Assembly (NCBI GenBank): GCA_033344775.1
Contig: JAWPMT010000005.1
Coordinates: 372,001 to 436,000 of the forward strand
DNA length: 64,000 nt
Source: Cytophagales bacterium
Lineage (GTDB): Bacteria > Bacteroidota > Bacteroidia > Cytophagales > Cyclobacteriaceae
Direction: 5' to 3'
The notes below the pieces were generated by a model that was given only the letters and a program-made list of their open reading frames with translations, searched no databases and was not told where the DNA came from. Each line of letters opens with the position of its first letter. Within the stretch, counting starts at the first letter, position 1. Positions 36,779-48,800 of the stretch are shown here, piece after piece. A program made the position numbers and the translations under genes.

Positions 36779-38296
36779 TTAATTATTCAGCGTGTTCTCG
36801 CATTTTTCGAGATCTTCTTTTATTCGCCAGATCGCAAAATTCAATTCTTTCGCTTTGGACAGGTTTTCATAAGCCAGGCCGTAATTTTTATTCCTCATGT
36901 GTAGTCGGCCATTGAGTGCGTATGCGGTTGAGGACTCAGGATATAATTCAATGGCCATCTCCACGATGGATTTTGTGACCTCTTTATTTCTTCCTCCAAG
37001 TAAAAACGCCAAAGTATTTAGGGTATTGATGTCCGCCTTTCCTTCCTCGCTCAACTCCTGAAGCTGCTGAAACATGGTTTCAGCATCGCTGTTATCATAG
37101 GCCTTTAGCAAGCGGGTTGTAGCGCTGGGGTATTGCCCAGAAAAGTAGAATGACTTAAGAAATGGGGTCAGGTCCATCCCGATGGTCAGTTCATTGAGCC
37201 TGGAGGTCATCAACAGTCCGCGATCACTGTTTGTGAGAAAGACAAATCCTCTTTTCTTTTTGACAGAATAGAAGAAGTAGTTTTTATGCCCCTGGTCATC
37301 TCCACCGTGGGCCACCAACGTGTCTCCATTGTGAATGGCAACTTCAAAACCCGGTCCATAGTAAACGGAATTCCGAACCCAGATTTCAGGTTCCAAAATA
37401 TTCATAAGTTGCTTTTCAGAAAGCCTTTTACCATCAAATGTTGCTATGATCAGTTTAGCATAATCCTCGGCAGAAAAATGATTTCCAGCTGCCGGGTTGG
37501 TATAGGTATTAAAGTAGACCTCCCGTTCCTGACCCAATACCGAATGCCCAAAAGTGTGATTCTTAGTTGAAATTTTATAGATAGGCGTAGGGTGGCGCAG
37601 GCTGAACTTTTGATAGATATTTTTAAATTTTAATCGTGTCGTTTTTAACTTAAGTGTCTTTACTACTCTTTCGGTAATATACTCCTCATAGGACTGTCCC
37701 AATATCTTCTTAATCACAGAAGCCAGATAGTTATACCCCTCTCCTGAGTAGATATATTCTTTGCCAGGATCACTTAGTATATCCAGCGTATCTCGATGGT
37801 AGTAACTTTTAGCCCAGTTCTCTAACCCAGAAGAGTGACTCATAACCATTCTAGGAGTGATCAGTTTATAGCGCTCATCATGGTTCAGGCGATCATTAGG
37901 CAAATACTCGTACATTGGTCGGTCCAAATCCAGTTTGCCTTCATCTGCCAATTGATGGGTAACAAATACCAGATAGCTTTTTGAAAGAGAACCACCATTA
38001 AACATGGTTCTTTTATTTACTTTTTTATTTCCTTTTCTATTACCATATCCTTTAGCAAATACTACCTGATTGTTTTCAATGATCGCCAGCGACATGCCCG
38101 GTACCCCAACATCATCCATCATTTGATTGATCTGTTCGTCCAAATCTCCGGACCGGAGCCTTTTCTGTGTAGAGCTATCGGTAGAAGGGTTTTGCGGTAG
38201 AGCAACAAAAGGTGACAAAGTCAGCAGAAGCCACAATACCAAAAAGAATCGTTTGGCGTGATTACCCGAGCTTAATAAAGATGGTTTAGAGCACAT
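36779..38296 (-). CDS. Exported serine hydrolase, S12 peptidase/beta-lactamase family, with C-terminal repeats
   Basis: 505 residues. The N-terminus has basic residues followed by a hydrophobic stretch (FFLVLWLLLTLSPFVAL, 17-33), so it is probably a Sec signal peptide. The catalytic triad of the penicillin-binding/class C fold is visible: S103-L-S-K106, Y183-S-G in the place of YxN, and H330-G-G332 in the place of KTG. Residues after about 395 form TPR-like helices (LNTLAFLLGG, AYALNGRLHMRNKNYGLAYENL). It sits between the giant NRPS and the free-standing A-T gene. Related S12 enzymes in other NRPS clusters (ClbP, XcnG) cleave an N-terminal prodrug segment in the periplasm, and others are D-amino-acid hydrolases or give self-resistance. 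Unlike ClbP there are no C-terminal membrane helices, so the role is open. An AGGA ends about 7 bases before the ATG. Confidence 0.88.
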   Translation of the reverse strand: MCSKPSLLSSGNHAKRFFLVLWLLLTLSPFVALPQNPSTDSSTQKRLRSGDLDEQINQMMDDVGVPGMSLAIIENNQVVFAKGYGNRKGNKKVNKRTMFNGGSLSKSYLVFVTHQLADEGKLDLDRPMYEYLPNDRLNHDERYKLITPRMVMSHSSGLENWAKSYYHRDTLDILSDPGKEYIYSGEGYNYLASVIKKILGQSYEEYITERVVKTLKLKTTRLKFKNIYQKFSLRHPTPIYKISTKNHTFGHSVLGQEREVYFNTYTNPAAGNHFSAEDYAKLIIATFDGKRLSEKQLMNILEPEIWVRNSVYYGPGFEVAIHNGDTLVAHGGDDQGHKNYFFYSVKKKRGFVFLTNSDRGLLMTSRLNELTIGMDLTPFLKSFYFSGQYPSATTRLLKAYDNSDAETMFQQLQELSEEGKADINTLNTLAFLLGGRNKEVTKSIVEMAIELYPESSTAYALNGRLHMRNKNYGLAYENLSKAKELNFAIWRIKEDLEKCENTLNN

Positions 38297-38365
38297 AGAT
38301 TGTCCTAGTTTTTGGAAATAAGTAAATAATAATTACCCAATTGAATTCGTGATGAATTTGCCATG

Positions 38366-38383
38366 CACGGTCAACAGACCATG
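38366..38383. other. Imperfect inverted repeat between NRPS and hydrolase genes
   Basis: Plus strand CACGGTC-AACA-GACCATG, 7-base arms with one mismatch, in the 136-base gap after the giant NRPS. There is no T-run beyond it on the coding strand. It may be a weak operator or mRNA hairpin, or chance. Confidence 0.3.
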
Positions 38384-38432
38384 TGAATATTCATTGCTAC
38401 CTGTTTAATCCTGATCCTGACCAGGCTTTTAC

Positions 38433-39830
38433 TTAATGTGTATTGACTATTTTGATTTTATTTGACGCTCCTTTATTGTGATCAAAAATTAAGTATTCAT
38501 CAAGCATCAATTCCTGACTTTCTATAATTTGATCTAACAGAGAGGTGTATTCGTCCATAAAATATTTAACGGTAGATCTTTCGAACAAATCGGTCTTATA
38601 TTGAATGGTTAATTGGATATCACCATCCACTATCTGGAGTAAAACCGAAAGATCAAATGCAGTAGCCTTATTCGGAATCTTATATGGAGAAAATTGCTGT
38701 TCCGATGATCCCTGTGGTTTGCCGTTCTGTTGGCCCTGGCCACTCGTAAGGGTTCTTGAATTGAACAGAATATCAAAAAGAGGGTTCCTGCCTTTTATTC
38801 TTTGGTACTTTATTTCATCTAAGAGCATTTCATAAGGATACCCACCGTTTGAAATTGCTTTTATCATCGTATCTTTTACTTCATTCAGATATTCTGAAAA
38901 CCGAGTAGTTCCATTCGGGTACGACCTGATGACCAGTGTATTGAGCAGCACACCCACCATGTCTTCAAGTAAAGTGTGATCCCGGTCTAAGTACGGCATA
39001 CCAATGCAAATGTCATTTTGCTTAGTCAATTTATGCAACATCACCTTAAAGACAGTGAGCATTAAAGTATACATCGTTACATCCTTATCCTTCGACAATT
39101 TGGTAAGGTCACTAGTACGATGCTTACCCATAAAAAATTCATATTCTTCCGCTTCATAGCTAGTGATTTCCGAGCGGGGATAGTCAGTAGGTAAATTGAG
39201 TGGTTCTACATCTGTTTTAAACTCATTTAGCCAATGTTGTCGCTGCTTTGATTGCGCATTAAGCTTAGCGTAATTTTTGTTCTGCCATAAAGCAAAATCT
39301 TTATAATGAACTTTTACTGGCTCCAACTCTTCTCCTGACATGATTTTAATGAAATCCTGGTTGATTATGTCATGAGACGCTTTGTCCATAATGGAGTGTT
39401 CAATATCAAACAGCAACCCCCATTTAGCCTCTTCAATGGCAACTACAGCTATTCTAAATAGAGGTGCCACGGTCAATTCAAAAGGTTGAATAAAATGATC
39501 AATTTCGTCCTCCATCATTTTTTCTATACCACTCTCATCTTTGATGTTCCTTAAATCTTTGGTAAGGATTTTTATCGGTACGCTGGCATTTACTTTTTGT
39601 ACAGGACTTCCATTGATAAAATGGAATGACGTTCTTAAAATTTCGTACCTCTCTGTAAGTGATTGAAAAGCCTTCTCAAGTTGCTCTAGTTGTAATTTCC
39701 CCTCGATAAGAAACACACTCGTTGAGTTGTAACTTGTTTCGGTTTTGAACATTAATTGGGAATAAATTATTCTTCTTTGGGCAAATGATATAGGATAGTA
39801 TTCTCTCTTTTCAGCTGGAAGGATCTTGAA
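38433..39830 (-). other. Orphan terminal C domain with altered active site
   Basis: Starts at REYYPISFAQRRIIYSQ. The catalytic motif reads EHSIMDK instead of HHxxxDG: the second His and the Asp remain, but the first His is Glu and the Gly is Lys. No A domain follows. The nearest downstream A-T is the free-standing aryl-type protein at 34779-36572, so this C probably joins the thiazolyl-peptide to a non-standard acceptor such as an aromatic amine. The altered motif may reflect that acceptor or a loss of activity. Confidence 0.75.
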
Positions 39831-42800
39831 AGTCGGTTCAGACTTATGATCATTATCCCTCAGCTTGTTCTGAATTATGTTACTAAAGGTTTTTAAATCA
39901 GAACTGACAAATATGTCTTCGATCCCAAATTGAATCCCATGAACAGCATTAAGCTTATTGATCATCTGAATCGCCAAAATGGAGTGTCCTCCCAGCTGAA
40001 AGAAATCTGATTCAAGGCTAATTTCCTGCTGTTCTATTTCCAGCACCTCGGCCCATATTTTAGCAAGCTCCTTCTCTACCGCAGTAGATGGTAACTCGTA
40101 TTCATTTTTCTTTTGACTCTTGGGAGCAGGCAGCGCTTTCCTGTTCACTTTCCCATTTGAACTCAAGGGTACTTTGTCGAGCTGAATGAATTGACTCGGA
40201 ATCATATATTCCGGCAGGTAACTTCTTAGAAAATCTTTAATGGATTGCTCCAGACTACCATTGTCGATTTGCTCGTATTTCTCAACGGCTTCTATTTGGT
40301 CTTCGGCTATTACCCCACCCAACAGGCTATAAACCACAGATGTGTCGGAAGAAAGATGCAAAGCCTCTGTTAATCTACTTTGATTTACCGTACCCGCAAT
40401 ACATAACCCAATCTTCCGGGAAGGACTGAGGTTCATCATGGCTTGTGCTAGATAACCTGAAGTGAGTTCGGAATGAGCCGAATTCTTTCCTGTTATAAAT
40501 AGGCCAAAACCGCCATTCTCGTAAATCATATCATTGCCTGAAAAGACATCCATTGCTGATTTACATGGTGTCAATAATTTGAGGCTAGATGTGGCCGGCT
40601 GATATTGGTAATACCCGCCTTCTAAAGATTGCACTTTCCCTGGCTTTGCATATAGAAATAACCCCAGGCCTTCCGCTCCAAATAACGGAGAATTACTACC
40701 AGCTAATGCAGACTTAAGCAGAAAGCTCAAATCATCTAAAGACAGAGCATCGTTGAGATAAGTCCTGTAACTTTTCCGATATAGGTGAGAAAAAGAACAT
40801 GTCTTGTTCAGTTCGCTTTCCGGCAACTGAATAGAAGCATGCACCATTTTTCCATTTTTAGTTTCTCCAAAAGGAGAAGACACTAGGTCATCGGCTGATT
40901 TTTCTGAGACCCTTCCCCCTGAAAATCCCTGGATAATGATATGCTCCGGATCCAGAGAAAATTTCTCATGAAGATCAGTATCATGGATTAATTCCTGGGG
41001 TGTCCAGGCCAGCTTTTCATTGAATAAGTTGATCAATAAGTTGGCCATATGGCCGGCCTCTTGATGACAGAATCCTTCTGCCAAATCACCGTATAATGGC
41101 GCTATTGCTCTCAAGTCTCCTACCAGAAAAAGGCTGACCGAACTATGATCAGTATCTGATAGATACTCTTCGTGGCATGGATTTACGAGGTAGAGGCGAT
41201 GATGTTCCGGGTGGTAATAATAATAGCCCCTCTGCAAACCAGAGACCTTATTTTCTTTGACATGAAGATATGCCTGAACCGGATACAAGCTCCCCGCTGA
41301 AGGATAATAATACTTTGGTAATATTAACTCAGGACTAGTATGCTGTATTAGCCCTTCCAACATTTGGCCAAGATCATTCAGGGTAAGTCCGTCTTCGATA
41401 AAAGACTTGTTAAAAGATGACCTGGTTCTTAGTTGCAATTTTTTTGATTCTTCGATGGATGGTAATAAAACACTAACTGCTTCCGGGTCAAATGCTCTCA
41501 GACCCGGTTTGGACATTTTGAACAATTTACGTTCAACGCTATCGCTGATCACTTTACTACTTACTGTCTCAGCTACACCAATGTTATCGTCAGGATTGAC
41601 GTTACTTTCCTTCCCTACCACATATGCGACCAACCGTTTCGCTTGACCTCCGGCATTAGTAGCTATGGCTACTGCATCCTGTATGTCTTCATGGTTTTTT
41701 AGCGCTTCTTCTATCTCTCCCAGTTCGATTCGATATCCCTGGATTTTCACTTGTGAATCCTCCCGACCTAAAAACTCGATGTTCCCATCAGCCAGATAGC
41801 GGCCTAAGTCACCCGTTTTATATAGTCTGTCTTTCGTATCCGGATGTATGATGAAACTTGCATCCGTCTTTGCTTTATCTTTCCAATATCCCTTTGCTAA
41901 TCCTATTCCTCCTATGTATATGTCACCTGCAACATGGGTGGGGCAATCGCTTAGATCAGGCTTTAGCACATGAAATTGTTGATTTTTCAGGGGCTTACCA
42001 TAGGGTATGCTCTTCCAATGATCCTCTACTTTATCAATAGGAAAGAAAATTGACCAAATGGAGGCTTCTGTCGCACCACCCAAACTAATGATGGCTGATT
42101 CCGGGCATCGGTGGGTTATCCGTTCCGGTAAACCTACTGGTATCCAATCGCCACTCATCATCACCAAACGAAGCGGTAAATGCGCCTCCCAATCCTGGGA
42201 ATAATCGATCATCATCTGCATCAGGGCAGGTACCGAATTCCATATGGTTATGTGGTATGTCTGAACGTAATGCAGCCACTTTTCCGGAGACTTTAGATCT
42301 CCCTTATCTGGTATAAATACCGAACCTCCGGCAGCCAGCAGTCCAAAAATATCGTATACCGACAGGTCAAAACTTAATGATGACAGGCCAAATGCCTTAT
42401 CTTTTTCAGTAACATTAAACCTTTCGTTGATGTCCAAAACCGTATTTACCGCACCTCTATGATCAATCATAACACCCTTAGGTGTACCTGTGGACCCGGA
42501 AGTAAATATTACGTAAGCCAGATCTTCTGCTGATTGAATGTCCGACAATTCATCATTCAAAGAATCGCCCTGAAAGTCTTCTGTTATTTCTATTACTTTC
42601 TTACTATCAGGAAAATCAATTCGGTTCTTAATTTCAGGAGTGGTCAATAAAATATCCACCTCACCTTGCTCCAATAAAAGCTGGATGCGCTCCAGTGGAA
42701 GGTCTGCATCGATAGGCAAATAAGCGGCTCCGGCATATAATACGCCAAAGGCTGCAGCTACCTGCTCCCAGCATTTATCCATTACCACAGCAATTAATTG

Positions 42801-45800
42801 GTTCGGCTGAGCGCCCGCATTCCTTAATTCATGGCCTATTTGATTACTTAAAAGATGTAATTCTCCATAGGTCAAGTGCTTATTATTTGTCTCGATGGCT
42901 ATGGCATCTTTTTGCTCCTTAGCCTTTTCACGGAAAATTTCATGCAGCAGCTTTTTCGGAATCTCGCCGACAGTATTATTGATAGCTGTTCGTTGTTGTG
43001 CTTGCTGCTGTGGCAAGGGTATCAAAGATTTAGCCTCAAAAAGGATTTCAGATTCGGAAAGTTCATTTAGCAGTGTTTTATACGCTTCGAACATGACACC
43101 TATCAGGCCGTCAGGAAATAATCCTTTAATGGAATCCCAATTGAAATAGAGCCCCTTCGAATTTTCCATTAACTGGACATCAATCCATACTTGCGGCGTT
43201 TGAGTAATGGCGTAATTCAGTTTCTTTTCATCCTTTTCAGAAAGGTCTTCTTCCACTACCTCCTTATTCTCGTCTCCTATTCCAAGCGTGCTTGTCACTA
43301 CTATTGGAACAAATACTGTATTTCCATGATGACGTGACAACTCTCTTAGCACCTCCACGCCACTGAAATATTTATGTTCTAAATCTTCCCACATTCGGTC
43401 TTGAATGCCTTTCAAACGATTCGAAAAAGTATTATCGCCTCTATTATCCACCTCCAGAAGCGTTAATGAAGTAAAATCTCCTAAGATTTTATCGACATCC
43501 TGGTGAAAGGGAATTCGGTTAAACAGGGTAAGATTTAGGGTAAAATGCGCTGATTTACTCCAAACTTTCAATACTTCGGAAAAACATCCAAGGAGCAAGA
43601 CTGTCGGAGTGACCCCCAACTTTTTGGCTTTGTCCTGTAAATTGTTCCACTTCTGTTTTGGTAGGTATGAACCATGTCGCTCAAAGCTATGATCACTATT
43701 TGTGTCTTTGTTCTGATTGAGGGGCAATTCAGGAGCCAAGGGGAAATGCTCTATTCTGTCCAACCAATATTTCTTTGATTTATCAAAAAGATTGGTCTCC
43801 CTTAGCTTCAACTCGGTCAGTATATAATCGCGGAAGGATATATTTATCGGTGGCAGCGCAGCATCAATATCCAGATATAACTTTTTAAAGTCATTGAAAA
43901 GAATGATCAAGCTTCCTGCGTCCATAATGAGCGCGTCCAGGCTGCTATGGACCTTATAAGTGCCATCTTTAAATATGGTGATCCGAATGTCAAACAAAGG
44001 CCATTTCTCCCCTGAAAATACCTGATGGGAAAGTTCGTCTCGCAACAGATCAAATAACTTCTGACCATCTTCTTCTGAATACTTATTTAGATCAAGAACT
44101 TTTGCTTCATATCGAGATACTTCCTTCAGTATTTTCTGCTCACCCTGCTCAGTAACCACCATTCTAAGCATTTCATGGCGATCAATTAGCAACTGGAGCG
44201 CTTTATTGAATCTTTCAACATCCAATTCTTCCACGTAAGATTCTGAATAGATGTGGGTTCCTACGTTGCCATACTCGAATATATTCTTCCTTCCAATCCA
44301 GTAGGCTTGTTGTACTCCGGTTAATGGAAAGGACTCATATCTCTGCTTCTCATCTGTCAAAATTTGAGGAAGCACCTCCTGCTCTTCGGATCCCTGAGTG
44401 ATCAATTTTGAGATTGCCTTTATTGAAGGGTCTTTAAAGAAGGCCGGCAGGGTCAGGTTAACCCCAAAAGAATTTTGGATCTCATTCAACAGTTTAATGG
44501 CCAGTATCGAGTGCCCACCAAGTTCGAAAAAACTACTATTCGTACTAATGGCATCCTCACCGATTGTCAATACTTCTGACCATATCCTGACAAGTTCTTT
44601 TTCTGTATTGTTAGAGGCTGCAATAAATTCATCACTGATCTTAATTTCAGGATCAGGCAAGGCCTTTCTATCCAATTTGCCATTGGGAGTTAATGGCAGC
44701 TCGTCTAACTGAACGAAATGCGTAGGAACCATATACGCAGGGAGGCAATCGATGAGAAATGCTCTCAACTCAGCGGTTTCCAATTCTTTCTCGGATGTAT
44801 AGTAAGCCGCTAAAAATTTGTCATCATTTTTATCTTTTACTACCACAGCCGCTTCTTCTATCCATCTGTTCTGTAAAAGTTGGCTTTCGATCTCACCTAA
44901 TTCTATTCGATAACCACTGATTTTTACCTGGTTATCAACCCTTCCTAAGAACTGTATGTCCCCATTTGGAAGCCACTTTGCTAAGTCCCCTGTCTTATAA
45001 ATAATCTCCTCATTCTCAACAGGATCTTTGATGAACCTTTCTTTGGTAAGTCTGCCGCGATCCCAGTACCCTCTGGCCACTCCTTTACCACCAATGCTCA
45101 GTTCACCTGGAATCCCAATGGGTTGCAATCTCCCTTTGTTGTCCAAAATACGAATGATGGTATTGGCTATCGGGGTTCCAATATTTACGGACGTTGCATC
45201 CGTAAGATCCTTTACAGCTGACCAAACTGTTGTCTCAGTTGGTCCATACATATTGTAAATTTTCCCCGAATAGTAATTTCTTATGTCGTTAAGGAGGTTA
45301 ACAGGAAACTCTTCACCACCAACCATGAGTAACTTTATGTCTTTAAGCGCATCACCCTCTCCATTTGACAATAATAATTTCAAATGTGATGGCGTGATCT
45401 GGACCCCATCTACCTTTTGGTCCTTGATCAATGTCGACAAGTTCCTGGTATTTTTCTGATCTGTGGAGCTTGCCAAAACTATTTTAGATCCATTCAAAAG
45501 AGGTAAAATGGATTCTAATACGAAAATATCAAATGAAGCCGTTGTTAGGCTTAACATCGAGAAGTCTTCAGGTATGGAAATCCTGTTGATGATGCCATGA
45601 ACAAAGTTGATGACGTTTCTGTGTTCAACCATTACTCCCTTAGGGTTACCCGTTGATCCCGAAGTATAGATCAGGTAGGCAAGGTTTGAAGGGGAAACAT
45701 GCACATCAACTGGCTCTTCTGATTGCTCAGTCAATTCTTTTGATGCTACATCAATTGAAACCACATCGTTGGATAGCCTATCAGAAACGGGTTGCGAAGA

Positions 45801-48800
45801 ATTCCCAGTCAAGATGATCTTCATCTTACTGTCCTGAATGATGAAATTGATTCGCTCTGCAGGATACTCTGGGTCAATGGGAATATAAGCGCAACCGGCC
45901 TTTAACACGGCTAACATGCTAGCTACGAGTTCCACGGATCGATCCATCATTATTCCGATCAATACTTCTTCTTTCCCATCGAGATGAGCGAGTAGCTTTC
46001 GGGATAATTGATTGCTTAAATTATTTAATTCCTGATACGTTAAACTTTCTCCTTCGAATACAATCGCAGGATGATGGGGATGTCTGGCTACCTGTTCTTC
46101 AAATAATTGATGAATGGTACTGTTTGTATCAAAATCAAGTTTCGTGTCATTAAAGGCATGAATCAAGTCATCTTTTTCAGCATCAGATATCACCTGAATA
46201 TCAGCAAGCTTAATTTGATCATTTCGCATCACTTCAGACATCATCGTCCTGAAGTAACCCATGAATTTCTCTACGGTCTCTTTCCTGAATAATGAAGTGG
46301 CGTATTCAAAATTCACAACCAGTTTTTCCGAGCTTTCCAGTACGACCATGGTCACATCAAATGACGATCTGATGCGCTTAGAATCAAATTGCTTTAGGGT
46401 TAACCCTGGGATTTTCAATTCTGATTTTCGGTAATTCTGATACATAAACATGACATCAAACAGGGGATTACGACTTGTGTCACGTTTAACATTTAAAATG
46501 TCTACTAATTCTTCATATGGATAGTCCTGGTTATCCAGGCAGCCTAAAGTATTCTTTTTGACCAGGGATAGCAGCTCCAGAAAGCTTACATCTTCACGGA
46601 ATTTAGTACGCACGGCGAGTGTATTGACAAACATCCCAAGTATATTCTCCAGTTCAGGGTGTTGATGTCGACCGGCAACAGGTGTTCCAATCACGATATC
46701 TCGATGACTGGTGAGTTTACTGAGCAACATATTGAACATGGAAAACATGACCATGAACATAGTCGCTCCCTCACTTTCGGCAATAGATTTCAGTCGGTTC
46801 AAATCTTCCCCAGCTAGCTCAAAGCTTACCACTTCACCTGAATGATCTTTAACCGCAGGTCGGGAAAAATCCGTTGGCAAATTCAGGATCTCAGGCATTT
46901 CCGAAAATTGATTGATCCAGAAATCTTTTTGTCCGGCTACTTTATCCTGCTGAGCTTTCTCCAATTGCCACTGAACAAAATCTTTATAATTCAAGCGCAG
47001 CTTGGGTAACCCTTCATGTTCACCCTTATAGATGGCCATGAATTCTTCAATGAAAATAGTCTGAGATACTCCATCGCTAATGATATGATGCGTATCCACC
47101 ATCAAAACACTATTCTCAGAGGAAGTTTCGATCAATCCTACCCGCATCAAAGGAGCAATACCCAGATCAAAAGGCCTGATAAACGCCTGAATTGTAGCAG
47201 GCACTTTGTCTTCATCTGCCTTGATATAATCAACCTCAAACGTCACATCTTTGCTGACAAACTGTACCGGTTCCGAACCATTCGTTTCAAAGGATGTGCG
47301 CAGACTTTCGTGGCGGTCAATGAGTTTCTTAAACGCATCAGTTATTTTATCTCTGTCGGGCTTTCCTTCAAGTCTGACAATTTGAGGCATATTGTACGCC
47401 AGTGCCTCAGGGTCAAATTTGTGAAGAAAGAATACTCTCTTCTGTGGCGAAGACAAAGGATAATGTTCTGCTTCCTGCGTTTTTATGATTGAAGCCTCAC
47501 TTTCGCCTGTTTTGTCCTGAATATATTCCGCCTGCTCTTTGATGGTCGGATATTCAAAGATGCCACTGAGGGAAATCTCTACGTTAAAGGTCTTACGAAT
47601 ACGCCCAATCAAATACAACGTAGTTAAGGAATTTCCACCCATCTTGTGGAAATTGCCATGAACACTGATAAGTTCCGGCTCGATTTTCAACACATCGGAC
47701 CATAAACCTTGAAGAACGGTTTCGATATTATTTGAAGGTGCCACATAATCCAGGTCTCCTGTTTTTTCCGGGTCTGGCAGGGCTTTTTTATCCAGCTTGC
47801 CATTCCTCGTGAGCGGCCAGCTTTTCATAGGAACATAAAAGGTGGGGATCATATAGGTCGGTAATGTCTCCGACAGGTAATCCACAAGTAGCGTCGAATC
47901 AAGCTCCGATTCCGACAAGTAATACCCCACTAGATAATCTGGCCCTTCTTCACCCTCGGTCCGAACAACCACCACCGAATCGGTAATTTGCGGATGACTT
48001 GACAGCTGATAGGCGATCTCTCCTAATTCTATTCGATAACCATGCACTTTCACCTGGTCATCCGTACGGCCTTTATACAGCATGCCGTCATTCGCATGAC
48101 GTCTGGCTAAGTCTCCGGTTTTGTACATGATGGCTCCTTGCACAAAAGGGTTGCTGATGAAGCGTTCTTCTGTCATAGAAGTATTTCCCAGATAACCGCG
48201 GCTTAAGCCGGCACCGGATACATATAATTCTCCCGTAGCGCCAAGTGGGACCGGATGCAAATCCTTGTCCAGAATGTAGACCTGCGTGTTGTTGATCGGG
48301 TGACCAATTGGCACGGAAGTCAGTGTCTCCTCAGGAGAATAACGATGAATCATACAGCCAACCGTGGCTTCGGTAGGTCCATACTCATTATATATCTCTA
48401 CTTTCCCTCCAAACTTATCGTAGATCGATCGGGCAAGGCTGGTCTCCAATTCCTCCCCTCCTACGATCAGTTTTTTATTTTTTGCAGGTATAGGAATATC
48501 TATGGCTCCATCTCTGATGATTTTCAGATGTGATGGCGTAAGTTTTAATACATCAACATCTCCCGAACTCACCAATTCTTTTATCCGTGTGCCATCATCC
48601 TTCCCGGGATAGATAATGATTTTATTACTCGTGGTTAACGGGATAAAAATTGACGTGACTGTAAGGTCAAACGAAATAGACGTATATAGTCCAAATGTTG
48701 ATGGCTCTCCTTTCAAATAATAACCAGATGCCCAATTGGTATAGTTGAGCAATGAGCCATGTTCGATCATGACACCCTTGGGCTTACCAGTCGAGCCCGA

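Noticed and set aside
47016-47492. A 158-codon plus-strand open frame
   Set aside because: It lies opposite the C domain of the Gly module in the giant NRPS, has no recognisable motif, and the minus frame has continuous NRPS homology.
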